Shown: positions 6,619 to 14,270, counted from the first letter of the stretch. The stretch: DNA of 17,984 bases from Mageeibacillus sp. UBA5442 (GCA_002427475.1 DIRG01000111.1:4705-22688); one strand, 5' to 3'. Notes: generated from the sequence alone by a model not told the origin. A program made the numbers and translations.

Positions 6619-7734
6619 TTATTTCTTAACAAACGGGGTATCAATGACCTTGAAGTTTTCGAATTTCTTTCTCACCTTAACTTCAACTTCAGTGGCATCT
6701 TCCGGGAAATCTTTACCTACTAGTGCAAAGGCGATACCCTTGCCCAAGGTGGGAGAGAAACTGCCCGAGGAAATGACGCCAACTTCTTCATCATCTAAGA
6801 ATACAGGATATCCATCGCGAGGTATGGCGCGACCTTCACTAACTAAGGCAATTCTCTTACGAGTAGATCTCGTCTTCATAGCTTCGCCGCCCTGGAAATC
6901 ACGGCTAAAATCGACGAAGAAGCCCATGTCTCCCTCTAGAGGAGTGATATCTTCAGCCATTTCATGACCATAGAGCGGGAGCCCTGCTTCGAGACGCAGA
7001 GAGTCACGAGCACCTAGTCCGCTGGCCGGAACACCGTAATCATAAAGTAGATCCCACACTTCAACGGTTAATTCAGCAGGAAGATAAATTTCGTAGCCGT
7101 TTTCTCCCGTATAACCGGTGCGTGAAATAATCATTTTCCGCTCGAAGCCCTCTTTATCTACTTGTATTTGACGATAACGTTTCAGGCCTTGCAGTTGTTC
7201 CTTTTGCTCTGCGTTGAGTCCTAGTTTCTCTGCTAAGTCCAGCATCACCTGCAGACTTTCGGGTCCTTGAACAGCGATTTGACCATAGTGAGCGGAATCA
7301 TCAACTACTTTGATCTCATCTTTTCTGTCAGGAAATTTCTTGCGATACGTTTCGATACTATCATTGATGTGCAGAACATCTTTGTCTTTGTTGGCAGCGT
7401 TTACGACCAGCATGTAGGTGCCGTCATCCATTTCATAGACCAAAAGATCATCTACTGTGCCGCCATCTTCATAACAAAGAATCGCATATGTGATCTGATC
7501 TTTCTGTTTGCCGGTGACGTCACGGCTTAAAAGCCAGTTCAGAAACTCTCCACTACCCTCGCCGCTAACTAATACTTCTCCCATGTGAGAGACGTCGAAC
7601 ATCGCGACTTTCTCTCTTACGGCTTTAACCTCTTCGGCAATGCCCTCATACTGTACAGGCATATCCCATCCGGCGTAATCAACCATACGCGCTCTCAAGG
7701 CTAAATGTCTTTCATTTAGTGGTGTCTTTTTCAT
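6619..7734 (-). CDS. gcvT: Aminomethyltransferase (glycine cleavage T protein)
   Basis: Transfers the aminomethyl carbon from GcvH to tetrahydrofolate, making 5,10-methylene-THF and releasing ammonia. Family motifs seen, numbered from an upstream GTG: DVSHMGE (48-54), GGTVDDLLVY (92-101, with the Asp pair implicated in catalysis and folate binding), VVNAANKDKD (111-120) and TGYTGENGYEIY in the middle domain. Length is 371 residues, as usual. The open frame also begins one codon earlier at GTG (7735-7737), but the strong AAAAAGGAGG site (GGAGG complement of 7742-7746) is 7 nt from the ATG at 7734 and only 4 nt from the GTG, so I chose the ATG. It is first in the gcv operon, 82-85 nt downstream of the YwlG-family gene. 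Confidence 0.96.
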   Translation of the reverse strand: MKKTPLNERHLALRARMVDYAGWDMPVQYEGIAEEVKAVREKVAMFDVSHMGEVLVSGEGSGEFLNWLLSRDVTGKQKDQITYAILCYEDGGTVDDLLVYEMDDGTYMLVVNAANKDKDVLHINDSIETYRKKFPDRKDEIKVVDDSAHYGQIAVQGPESLQVMLDLAEKLGLNAEQKEQLQGLKRYRQIQVDKEGFERKMIISRTGYTGENGYEIYLPAELTVEVWDLLYDYGVPASGLGARDSLRLEAGLPLYGHEMAEDITPLEGDMGFFVDFSRDFQGGEAMKTRSTRKRIALVSEGRAIPRDGYPVFLDDEEVGVISSGSFSPTLGKGIAFALVGKDFPEDATEVEVKVRKKFENFKVIDTPFVKK

Positions 7735-7782
7735 CACAATACCTCCTTTTTAGGCTTAGTTCAGTTTAGCAGATTGTGCTGT

Positions 7783-7810
7783 TTTATTCCATAATAAAAT
7801 AGTTTTTCAA
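7783..7810 (-). promoter_or_regulatory. Candidate promoter of the gcv operon, with an AT palindrome
   Basis: On the minus strand TTGAAA (complement of 7805-7810), a 16-nt spacer, and AATAAA (complement of 7783-7788) could form a sigma-A promoter. A perfect AT-only inverted repeat TTTTATT (7782-7788) / AATAAAA (7793-7799) covers the proposed -10 and part of the spacer. The gap from the YwlG-family gene to gcvT is about 82 nt, too short for a glycine riboswitch, and I see none. Expression by read-through from the genes above is also possible. Confidence 0.35.
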
Positions 7811-7819
7811 TCGCCATTT

Positions 7820-8443
7820 CTAAGCGTTTGCACTATTGTCATCCTCTAAAGCGTCGGCCAGCTCGCGTTCGTACGCTGCTCGATCAAATTTATATTGTGC
7901 TCTCTCTCCACCTATGCGCGCTAAACGTGATTTCAAGGCGCTGAGATGAGCTTTCCCAATTCTCTTCGTGCTCAAGCGCAAAGGAATCTGCACAGATTTT
8001 ACGTGCATCCCGATAAAAGTATCACCAATATCAATTCCCGCCGCAGCCTTGATCCCCGACACTACGACCGGATCCTCTGCTTGTGCGTACGCTGCGGTGG
8101 CAGCAGACCCTCCCGCATTAGCTACAGGGACCACGAATACTGTTTCCAATTTATGCTTTTCAGCCACTGAATGCTCCACCACGAGTGAGCGATTTAGATG
8201 TTCACATGCTTGAACTGCCAGATCAATACCAAGGGGATCTAGAATCTCCTTGCTGGCCTTAATCACTGTGTAGCCCACAATGAGACTGGAATTTTTGCCA
8301 ATGGATTCACCGATTATTTCGCTGCTGCTGCAACCAAGCACTACAAGGTCTCCGGCTTTCAGGTCTGCCTCTGAGATCAGTTCCTGCCAAGCAGTCTTTA
8401 CTTCTTCGGCAATGCCGCTTAAAAACTCTGTATTCATTTGCAT
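7820..8443 (-). CDS. YwlG/UPF0340 family protein (TIGR01440-like), unknown function
   Basis: 207-residue soluble protein of the UPF0340 family typified by Bacillus subtilis YwlG, whose biochemical role I do not know. Family-like segments include GDLVVLGCSSSEIIGE near residues 31-46, QACEHLNRSLVVE (about 78-90), a Gly/Ala-rich stretch around 108-122, and GIDIGDTFIGMHVK (about 135-148). The C-terminus carries a charged extension of about 25 residues. No signal peptide or membrane segment. The start follows GGAGG (complement of 8450-8454) by 6 nt; a Met two codons later would be too far. It starts 15 nt after the exonuclease stop, with the ribosome binding site in that gap, so it is the likely last gene of the dnaK operon. 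In B. subtilis ywlG is not in the dnaK operon, so this placement is notable. Confidence 0.85.
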   Translation of the reverse strand: MQMNTEFLSGIAEEVKTAWQELISEADLKAGDLVVLGCSSSEIIGESIGKNSSLIVGYTVIKASKEILDPLGIDLAVQACEHLNRSLVVEHSVAEKHKLETVFVVPVANAGGSAATAAYAQAEDPVVVSGIKAAAGIDIGDTFIGMHVKSVQIPLRLSTKRIGKAHLSALKSRLARIGGERAQYKFDRAAYERELADALEDDNSANA

Positions 8444-8458
8444 TCCCTTCCTCCTTCG

Positions 8459-9334
8459 TTATAGAGGCGGATACGGCAGGGTCAGTCTGAAATGATAAAC
8501 ATCCTTACCCTCGTGTCGGCGGCGATTAATCTGGCAACGAAGCTGACCATGTTGCTCGCAGTACAGTAGCCAAGTCCAGCGCTTCTTCTTTTTTGTAGTG
8601 ACTAAGGGTTCAGTGCTATTTAGAACTCGACCACAGGCAGGACACTTATACTCTTGTCCTCTGATGATTGCTTCAGGACCACTTCCCGCTGCGACAGTTT
8701 CTTGCCAGCGCTTTTCCCGTTCCAAAAAAGGATTGTAAAGAAAAGGCCGGAGCGCGTCCCTGCGTTCTGCCTCAGTTTTCACATCTAACAATAAGGCATT
8801 TAAAATTCGACCAGCGTAACGTGCGTCGTTGAGAGCGTTGTGGAAACTAAGATCCGCATCAATCCTCAAAAATTCAAGTGCATATTCTATAGAACGCTGT
8901 TGTGATTTTACTCCTGATTCAGCAAGATGAGAAAACAAAACTTGTAGATCTAAGGCTTTTGTAAAAAAAGTCGACTCCAGATGATGAAATTCCAGATTCT
9001 GCTTGAGAACCTCCGGGTCGGATTGACCCCAAGACGCCAAGATTGCATCCGCTCCGCAAAAATCGGCAAAGTCAGATGCAACAAGCGAAAAAGGGTCTCC
9101 CTGCATCAGACTTTCCTGATCGCGTTGGGTGACCCTTGCTATATATTTATTAATTTTCTTGTAGACCACCGGCCGAACATTAGCAGAGAAAAATGCGAGC
9201 GGCTCGAGCTCGGGTGATAGTTTGACTGCTCCTATTTCGATGATTTCGAATGGAAGCTCCGGTCTATTTTCTTTGATTCCGGCCTTGCCGGGCTGTGCGC
9301 TATTCCACTCCAGATCAAAGACTATAAAATTCAC
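8459..9334 (-). CDS. DEDDh 3'-5' exonuclease with C-terminal Cys/His cluster
   Basis: Predicted metal-dependent 3'-5' exonuclease of the DnaQ-like RNase T fold (KapD-like exonucleases of Gram-positive bacteria); the nucleic acid cut is unknown. Exo motifs: D7 and E9 in F-D-L-E-W-N, D106 in WGQSD, and H165-x4-D170 in FHNALNDA, a complete DEDDh set. After the exonuclease domain (about 1-185) comes a linker, then a probable zinc-binding tail with C231-x2-C234 and C259-x2-H262, and a nearby C267, followed by a basic region. The start is GTG (9332-9334), supported by conservation of the very N-terminus and GGGAG 8 nt upstream. The GTG overlaps the dnaJ stop as GTGA, so translation is probably coupled to dnaJ and the gene shares heat-shock control. 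Confidence 0.9.
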   Translation of the reverse strand: MNFIVFDLEWNSAQPGKAGIKENRPELPFEIIEIGAVKLSPELEPLAFFSANVRPVVYKKINKYIARVTQRDQESLMQGDPFSLVASDFADFCGADAILASWGQSDPEVLKQNLEFHHLESTFFTKALDLQVLFSHLAESGVKSQQRSIEYALEFLRIDADLSFHNALNDARYAGRILNALLLDVKTEAERRDALRPFLYNPFLEREKRWQETVAAGSGPEAIIRGQEYKCPACGRVLNSTEPLVTTKKKKRWTWLLYCEQHGQLRCQINRRRHEGKDVYHFRLTLPYPPL

Positions 9335-10485
9335 TCTTTACTCCCAAAGAGATTCCGGATCTTGTCCATAAATCCCCGTCGCTTTTCGTAATGCTTCTCC
9401 GACATGCTTTCTTCGAACTTCTTCAGCGTTTCTTTCTGATCGTCGTCTAGGTTTCTCGGTACTTCCAGTATAACGCGGAATTTATGATCGCCGCGACCCT
9501 GACGGTTCAGGTATGGAATCCCTTTGCCGCGAATAGTCAGAACATCGTTGGGCTGTGTTCCTTCCTTTAACTTGTAGCTAAGAGGTCCATCGATTGTCGG
9601 CACCTCAATCTCAGCGCCCAGTGCTGCTTCGGCATAAGTTATCGGCACCTCACAAAAAGTCATATTGCCTTCACGTGAGAATACCGGATGTGGGCGGATG
9701 AATATTTGAATATAAAGATCCCCGAAGGGGCCACCGTTGCGACCTGGCTCGCCTTCATTACGCAGGGTCAACATCTCCCCTTCATTTATACCGGCCGGCA
9801 CGCTTACGAGAAGTTTCTTGTCTTTCATGGTCGTGCCTACGCCAGAGCAGGTGGGACAAGGATTCTCCACAATCTGCCCGCTGCCCTGACAACGTGGGCA
9901 GGTGCGGCTAGTTAGCATCTGGCCGAATACGGTTTGCTGCTGAACCTGTTCCTGGCCACTTCCCTGACAGTTGGGACAGGTTTGGGGATCAGAGCCGTCT
10001 GCTGTACGTTTACCGTCACAAGTGGGGCAGATATCGTCTTTACGGATAGTTATCTCACGTTCCACGCCAAAGGCGGCTTCCATAAAGTCTAGATTCATGC
10101 GGTAGCGTAGATTTGCTCCTCGCGTAGGCCCTGTGGGGCGACGCGTCTGAGTAAATCCGGAACCGAAACCGCCGAAACCAAAACCACCGAATATACTATT
10201 GAAAAGATCTTCTAAGTCTATACCGAAACCGGCTCCGCTTCCGGAAAAACCGTTGGTGTCAACGCCACTGTGACCGAATTGATCATAGCGTTGTCTTTTT
10301 TCTGCATCTGACAAAACTTCATAAGCTTCGTTAGCTTCTTGAAACTTCTCACTGGCCTGAGGATCATCCTTATTTACGTCAGGATGGTATTTCTTCGCCA
10401 GTTTCCAGAAGGCTTTCTTTATCTCAGCAGAATCGGCATCCTTGTTGACGCCCAATATTTCGTAATAGTCTCTTTTTCCTGCCAC
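9331..10485 (-). CDS. dnaJ: Molecular chaperone DnaJ (Hsp40)
   Basis: Co-chaperone that delivers unfolded substrates to DnaK and stimulates its ATPase. Domain order is classical: J domain (about 5-70) with HPD at 34-36; Gly/Phe-rich region (about 71-112); zinc-finger domain with four repeats starting at C153 (CPTCDGKR), C170 (CPNCQGSG), C196 (CPRCQGSG) and C210 (CPTCSGVG); then the two substrate-binding domains to residue 384. The first zinc repeat keeps both cysteines but loses the final Gly of CxxCxGxG. The start codon is GTG (10483-10485), the only one that gives the full J domain, with AGGAG about 6 nt upstream. It lies 111 nt after dnaK with two hairpins in the gap, and its stop overlaps the exonuclease start. 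Confidence 0.97.
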   Translation of the reverse strand: MAGKRDYYEILGVNKDADSAEIKKAFWKLAKKYHPDVNKDDPQASEKFQEANEAYEVLSDAEKRQRYDQFGHSGVDTNGFSGSGAGFGIDLEDLFNSIFGGFGFGGFGSGFTQTRRPTGPTRGANLRYRMNLDFMEAAFGVEREITIRKDDICPTCDGKRTADGSDPQTCPNCQGSGQEQVQQQTVFGQMLTSRTCPRCQGSGQIVENPCPTCSGVGTTMKDKKLLVSVPAGINEGEMLTLRNEGEPGRNGGPFGDLYIQIFIRPHPVFSREGNMTFCEVPITYAEAALGAEIEVPTIDGPLSYKLKEGTQPNDVLTIRGKGIPYLNRQGRGDHKFRVILEVPRNLDDDQKETLKKFEESMSEKHYEKRRGFMDKIRNLFGSKE

Positions 10486-10500
10486 TATTTACTCCTATAT

Positions 10501-10519
10501 GTCTTTCCTGAAGAAAGAC
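10501..10519 (-). promoter_or_regulatory. Hairpin just upstream of the dnaJ ribosome binding site
   Basis: Perfect 7-bp inverted repeat GTCTTTC (10501-10507) / GAAAGAC (10513-10519) with a 5-base loop, ending a few bases before the dnaJ AGGAG on the minus strand. Its upstream arm could instead pair with AAAGACTA further upstream in the message (see the larger hairpin entry), so the two folds exclude each other. Confidence 0.6.
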
Positions 10520-10584
10520 TAGTTAACACTCGAAGAGCGATCGGGTTGCCCCGGTCGCTCTCGATAATACCATATTTAGTCTTT
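10514..10584 (-). promoter_or_regulatory. dnaK-dnaJ intergenic stem-loop with a possible alternative outer helix
   Basis: A strong inverted repeat (10534-10545 with 10550-10561, loop TTGC) sits between dnaK and dnaJ. In the minus-strand RNA it has 11 pairs and one A-C mismatch. No T-tract follows, so it is unlikely to be a full terminator; a processing or stabilising structure that sets dnaK:dnaJ ratio is plausible. Eight bases, AAAGACTA (10514-10521) and TAGTCTTT (10577-10584), are exact complements flanking this hairpin and could close a longer helix, competing with the hairpin at 10501-10519. Confidence 0.55.
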
Positions 10585-10596
10585 AAACTTGCATTC

Positions 10597-12441
10597 TTAA
10601 TCTTCGTCACTGCCAACGTCTTTGAAATCGGCTTCATAGGTACCGGGTTCATTACCGGGTGCCGGGCCATCAGGCTGTTCCGGCTGTCCTTGCTGGGCCT
10701 GCTGAGCTTGCTGACTCAGCTTTTCAGCAATTTTGTACAGTACTTCGTCCAAAGCGGCACTGTCAGTTTTCATGGCCTCAATGTCATCACTGGAGTGACT
10801 CTGTTTGAGCTTTTCAACGGCAGCCATAACTGCTTCACGATCTTCACCCTGATACAGCTTACCGGTCTCTTCGTCTTCCAAGAGACGCTCAGTTGTGCGA
10901 ATCTTTGTCTCTGCTTCATTGCGGACGTGGGCCTTTTCAGCTCTTTCCTTATCCGCTTCGGCGAACTCTTCTGCTTCTTTGACAGCGCGCTCGATATCCG
11001 CATCGCTCATATTGCTGGAAGCGGTAATCGTGATGTTTTGCTTGCGCTTGGTCGTCAAATCAACTGCGGTGACATTGACAATGCCGTTCGCGTCGATATC
11101 AAAGCTCACTTCGATCTGTGGGATGCCTGCGCGTGACGGGGGAATACCGTCGAGGAAAAATCTGCCCAAGGTTCTATTGTCAGCAGCCATGGGGCGCTCG
11201 CCCTGCAAGATGTGCACTTCAACCTGAGTTTGGTTATCGGCAGCGGTGCTGAAGACCTGCTTTTTGCTCGTCGGAATGGTGGTGTTGCGCTCGATCATGC
11301 GTGTCATAACACCGCCCAAGGTCTCGAGACCCAAGGATAAGGGTGTAACGTCCAGCAAGACCATCTCGTCAACGTCACCGGAGAGGATACCGGCCTGGAT
11401 AGCTGCGCCTAAAGCGACACACTCATCAGGATTGATGCCCTTGTAAGGCTCTTTGTTGAAAAACTTCTTAACGGCTTCCTGAACGGCCGGTGTACGCGTG
11501 GAACCGCCGACCAGTAAAATCTTATCAATTTGATCAGGCTGCAGTCCTGCATCTTTCATAGCAGAACGAACCGGATCGATAGTGGCTTCGACCAAGTCTC
11601 TGGTCATATCTTCAAATTTCGCGCGGCTCAAATCCAAATCCAAGTGTTTGGGTCCGTCTTCGCCGGAGGAAATGTAAGGCAAGCTGATATTGCTTGACAG
11701 CACGCTGGATAGTTCGATCTTGGCCTTTTCAGCAGCATCACGCAGACGCTGTACGGCAAACTTATCTTTTGAAAGATCGATGCCCTCAGTGTTCTTCATT
11801 TCCTGAATCATCCAGTCAACGATGCGGTTGTCGAAGTCATCCCCACCCAACTTTGTATTACCGGAGGTGGCTTTAACGTCGAAAACACCGTCGCCCAGCT
11901 CTAGGATAGAGACGTCAAAGGTTCCGCCGCCGAGGTCATAAATCAGGATGGTTTGATTGTCCTCTTTTTCCAAGCCATAAGCTAAGGAAGCTGCGGTTGG
12001 CTCGTTAATGATGCGGTCCACTTGCAAACCGGCAATGCGACCGGCATCCTTTGTTGCTTGGCGCTGTGAGTCTGAGAAATAAGCGGGTACAGTAACGACA
12101 GCTTGGGTCACGGTCTCTCCCAGATAAGCTTCAGCATCGGCTTTCAATTTCTGGAGAATCATCGCTGAAATTTCCGGAGGTGTGTATTCTTTGCCGTCAA
12201 TAATGTGCTTATTATTTGTACCCATCTCACGTTTTATCGATGTAAGTGTGCGATCGGGGTTGCGTTGTGCTTGGTTTTTCGCTACTTGACCAACTAGGCG
12301 TTCACCTTCTTTGGTAAAGGCGACAACAGATGGTGTGGTTCGCTGTCCTTCTGCGTTAGGAATAATGACAGCTTCGCCGCCCTCCATCACAGAGATAACC
12401 GAATTGGTCGTGCCTAAGTCAATTCCTATAATTTTTGCCAT
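10597..12441 (-). CDS. dnaK: Molecular chaperone DnaK (Hsp70)
   Basis: Central ATP-dependent folding chaperone working with DnaJ and GrpE. The nucleotide-binding domain (1 to about 355) starts with IIGIDLGTTNS (4-14) and contains INEPTAASLAYG (145-156), YDLGGGTFDVSIL (168-180) and the LVGGSTRTP segment (310-318). The interdomain linker VLLDVTPLSLG is at 361-371; the beta substrate-binding domain and helical lid follow. The segment between TLTSIKREMG and TPPEISAMIL is short, lacking the long insertion of proteobacterial DnaK, consistent with a Gram-positive host. The tail is Gln/Pro-rich and ends in an acidic GSDED instead of the EEVKDDEK-like end. 614 residues, normal length. AGAGGA lies about 8 nt before the ATG. 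Third gene of hrcA-grpE-dnaK-dnaJ, 75 nt after grpE. Confidence 0.98.
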   Translation of the reverse strand: MAKIIGIDLGTTNSVISVMEGGEAVIIPNAEGQRTTPSVVAFTKEGERLVGQVAKNQAQRNPDRTLTSIKREMGTNNKHIIDGKEYTPPEISAMILQKLKADAEAYLGETVTQAVVTVPAYFSDSQRQATKDAGRIAGLQVDRIINEPTAASLAYGLEKEDNQTILIYDLGGGTFDVSILELGDGVFDVKATSGNTKLGGDDFDNRIVDWMIQEMKNTEGIDLSKDKFAVQRLRDAAEKAKIELSSVLSSNISLPYISSGEDGPKHLDLDLSRAKFEDMTRDLVEATIDPVRSAMKDAGLQPDQIDKILLVGGSTRTPAVQEAVKKFFNKEPYKGINPDECVALGAAIQAGILSGDVDEMVLLDVTPLSLGLETLGGVMTRMIERNTTIPTSKKQVFSTAADNQTQVEVHILQGERPMAADNRTLGRFFLDGIPPSRAGIPQIEVSFDIDANGIVNVTAVDLTTKRKQNITITASSNMSDADIERAVKEAEEFAEADKERAEKAHVRNEAETKIRTTERLLEDEETGKLYQGEDREAVMAAVEKLKQSHSSDDIEAMKTDSAALDEVLYKIAEKLSQQAQQAQQGQPEQPDGPAPGNEPGTYEADFKDVGSDED

Positions 12442-12495
12442 ATCTTTTTCCTCTTTTCCTAAATATGTAATTTTCTTGAGCGCTGTTAATAAATT

Positions 12496-12527
12496 TTGCT
12501 AAATTCTTAATAGCTATTAATTAGCAA
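12496..12527. repeat. AT-rich palindrome at the grpE stop codon
   Basis: A perfect 14-bp palindrome TTAATAGCTATTAA (12507-12520) is nested inside a 7-bp inverted repeat TTGCTAA (12496-12502) / TTAGCAA (12521-12527), and spans the grpE stop (TAA followed directly by in-frame TAG on the minus strand). There is no T-tract, so it is not an intrinsic terminator. It may be an mRNA 3'-end or processing structure between grpE and dnaK. Confidence 0.5.
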
Positions 12528-13083
12528 CCTTCACCATACTGTGACGTATAACGAAGTCGCCGCGTTTGTATCCCTTTTGAAATACTTCTACTATTTCGTT
12601 TTCACCGGCATTGTCATCTTCAACGCTCATTACTGCTTGATGCAATGTCGGGTCAAACTCTTCCCCTAATGCTTCTATTTCTTCAACGCCCAATTTATTA
12701 AGCGCTGTAGTAAATTGTTTGTAAATTAAATTAATTCCGGTGGCATTCGACTCGTTTGCTTCTGAGTCGGCTACACCTTCCATGCTGAGAGCACTGTCAA
12801 AGCTGTCCAAAACAGGCAACAGTTCACACACTACTGCACAGGTAGCATCCTGGAACAATTTATCGAGTTCGCGCTTGGAGCGACGACGATAGTTATCGTA
12901 CTCGGCTGCAACACGTAAGTAACGCTCTTCCCAGTCCGGGCTTTGCTCAGAGGTCTCGACTTCCGGCGACGGTGTTTCACCCTTTGTCGCTTTAGAAGTT
13001 TCTTGCTCTTCTTGCTCGAGAGTTTCCGTCTTGCTTTCTTCACCTAATTCGGTCGGACCTTTTTTCTTCTTTGCTTTGCTCAT
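12517..13083 (-). CDS. grpE: Nucleotide exchange factor GrpE
   Basis: Releases ADP from DnaK and so resets the Hsp70 cycle; works as a dimer. The N-terminal 50 or so residues are highly charged and disordered-looking (Lys, then Glu/Thr/Ser-rich), followed by the long dimerisation helix containing the signature YDNYRRRSKRELDKL, and the C-terminal beta domain with GEEFDPTLHQAV and a KGYKRGDFVIRHSMVKV end, all typical. 188 residues, within the usual range. AAGGAG (complement of 13090-13095) is 6 nt before the ATG. It begins 32 nt after hrcA and precedes dnaK, in the standard Gram-positive order. Confidence 0.97.
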   Translation of the reverse strand: MSKAKKKKGPTELGEESKTETLEQEEQETSKATKGETPSPEVETSEQSPDWEERYLRVAAEYDNYRRRSKRELDKLFQDATCAVVCELLPVLDSFDSALSMEGVADSEANESNATGINLIYKQFTTALNKLGVEEIEALGEEFDPTLHQAVMSVEDDNAGENEIVEVFQKGYKRGDFVIRHSMVKVAN

Positions 13084-13115
13084 TCAATACTCCTTATCTT
13101 TCACACTACAGAATT

Positions 13116-14246
13116 TTAACGTTCCCGCTCCAGTTCCTCAGACGCCTCAGACAGGGTCTTATTAATAAACTTAACTTGAGAAATGATCTCTCCATAGCGC
13201 ATACGTTTGGGACCTATTACTGCCAGCTGACCGGATATTTCATCGGATATGCGGTACACAGTCGAGATGAACGACATGTCTTCCAATCCCTGTAACGCTA
13301 TTTCCTGACCGATACGCAGCATGTAGGCATCGCGCTTCTGCTTTGTAGTCTCAGCCTCGCTCTTGTTGTCGAGAGAAGCGGAATCTGCGGATTCTTCTTG
13401 CTTTTTGTCGGCCTGCAAATCAGCTTCTTCTTTCTGGATATCGCTCATATAACCGGCTACGATCTGCGGCTTGTTGATTGCATGGAAAAAACGCTGTGCA
13501 CGATCAATATCCTGAAATTCAGGCTGACCTAACAAACGATGAGATCCATCGATATAAACATCGAGGTTATCCATCTGCTTAATACTTGTATATGTTTCAT
13601 AGGCGACCTGATTAATCAGGGCCTCCGGTAAATCTGTATCTTCTGCGGCTGTGGTCACCATGAGCAGAGTAATATCGTTGAGAGCTTTCCCCTTGACCGC
13701 AGTTTCCACCGCATTTCCAATGCGGTTTAGCTGATCCCTATCCAAGAGATCGGGAACGCGAATCAGGCGATCATGAACGATACCTGCTGAAATTACCAGG
13801 ACAACTAAGGCTGAGCCCGGCTCAATCATCAATATTTTCAACTGTTGCAATTGAGCAGAACTGTAATCAGGAGACAAGGCGATTGAAACAAAAGCCGTCT
13901 GCTCTGCTAAATAATCCGCCGCACGAATGATGAGGTCTGAGGCTTCATCAATTTGCTTATCTAAATAGTCCCTAAATTCCGCCTGCTTCTTTACAGAAAT
14001 CGGCGGCAGATATGGGAGATTATTAACATAGGCGCGATAACCTTTGTCTGAAGGTACTCTTCCTGCAGAAGTATGAGGCTTTTCCAGATAGCCTTCTTCC
14101 TCCAGCCAGGACATGACATTGCGCACTGTAGCGGAGGAAAGATTGAGATTATACTTTTCTACTAAATACTTGGAACCGACCGGTTCACATAGCTCAACAT
14201 AACTGTTAACTATAGCTTGTAAAATCATCTTGGCACGATCATCCAT
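13116..14246 (-). CDS. hrcA: Heat-inducible transcription repressor HrcA, with an acidic insertion
   Basis: Repressor that binds CIRCE operators and represses dnaK and groE operons; its activity is normally tuned by GroEL. The N-terminal winged helix has the signature SSATVRNVMSWLEEEGYLEKPHTSAGRVPSDKGYR (37-71, split across the recognition helix and wing), followed by the GAF-like and dimerisation regions. The C-terminal VIGPKRMRYGEIIS matches the family's VIGP-x-RM-x-Y. Length is 376, about 30 more than usual, owing to a Glu/Asp/Lys/Ser-rich, low-complexity stretch at about residues 268-307. GGGAGG (complement of 14255-14260) is 8 nt before the ATG. It heads the operon and has a promoter and CIRCE elements directly upstream, so it is self-regulated. 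Confidence 0.97.
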   Translation of the reverse strand: MDDRAKMILQAIVNSYVELCEPVGSKYLVEKYNLNLSSATVRNVMSWLEEEGYLEKPHTSAGRVPSDKGYRAYVNNLPYLPPISVKKQAEFRDYLDKQIDEASDLIIRAADYLAEQTAFVSIALSPDYSSAQLQQLKILMIEPGSALVVLVISAGIVHDRLIRVPDLLDRDQLNRIGNAVETAVKGKALNDITLLMVTTAAEDTDLPEALINQVAYETYTSIKQMDNLDVYIDGSHRLLGQPEFQDIDRAQRFFHAINKPQIVAGYMSDIQKEEADLQADKKQEESADSASLDNKSEAETTKQKRDAYMLRIGQEIALQGLEDMSFISTVYRISDEISGQLAVIGPKRMRYGEIISQVKFINKTLSEASEELERER

Positions 14247-14270
14247 TAATATTTCCTCCCTTTCAAAACT

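Noticed and set aside
7735..7737. GTG as the gcvT start
   Set aside because: Only 4 nt from the GGAGG core; the next codon, ATG, has better spacing.
7761..7817. An 18-codon reading frame (starting MAIEKLFYY) in the space upstream of gcvT on the minus strand
   Set aside because: No ribosome binding site, AT-rich composition and overlap with the candidate promoter; likely chance.
10339..11136. A 265-codon plus-strand frame opposite dnaJ and dnaK
   Set aside because: It lies antisense to two certain genes, has no recognisable domain and no ribosome binding site; a shadow of dnaK codon use.
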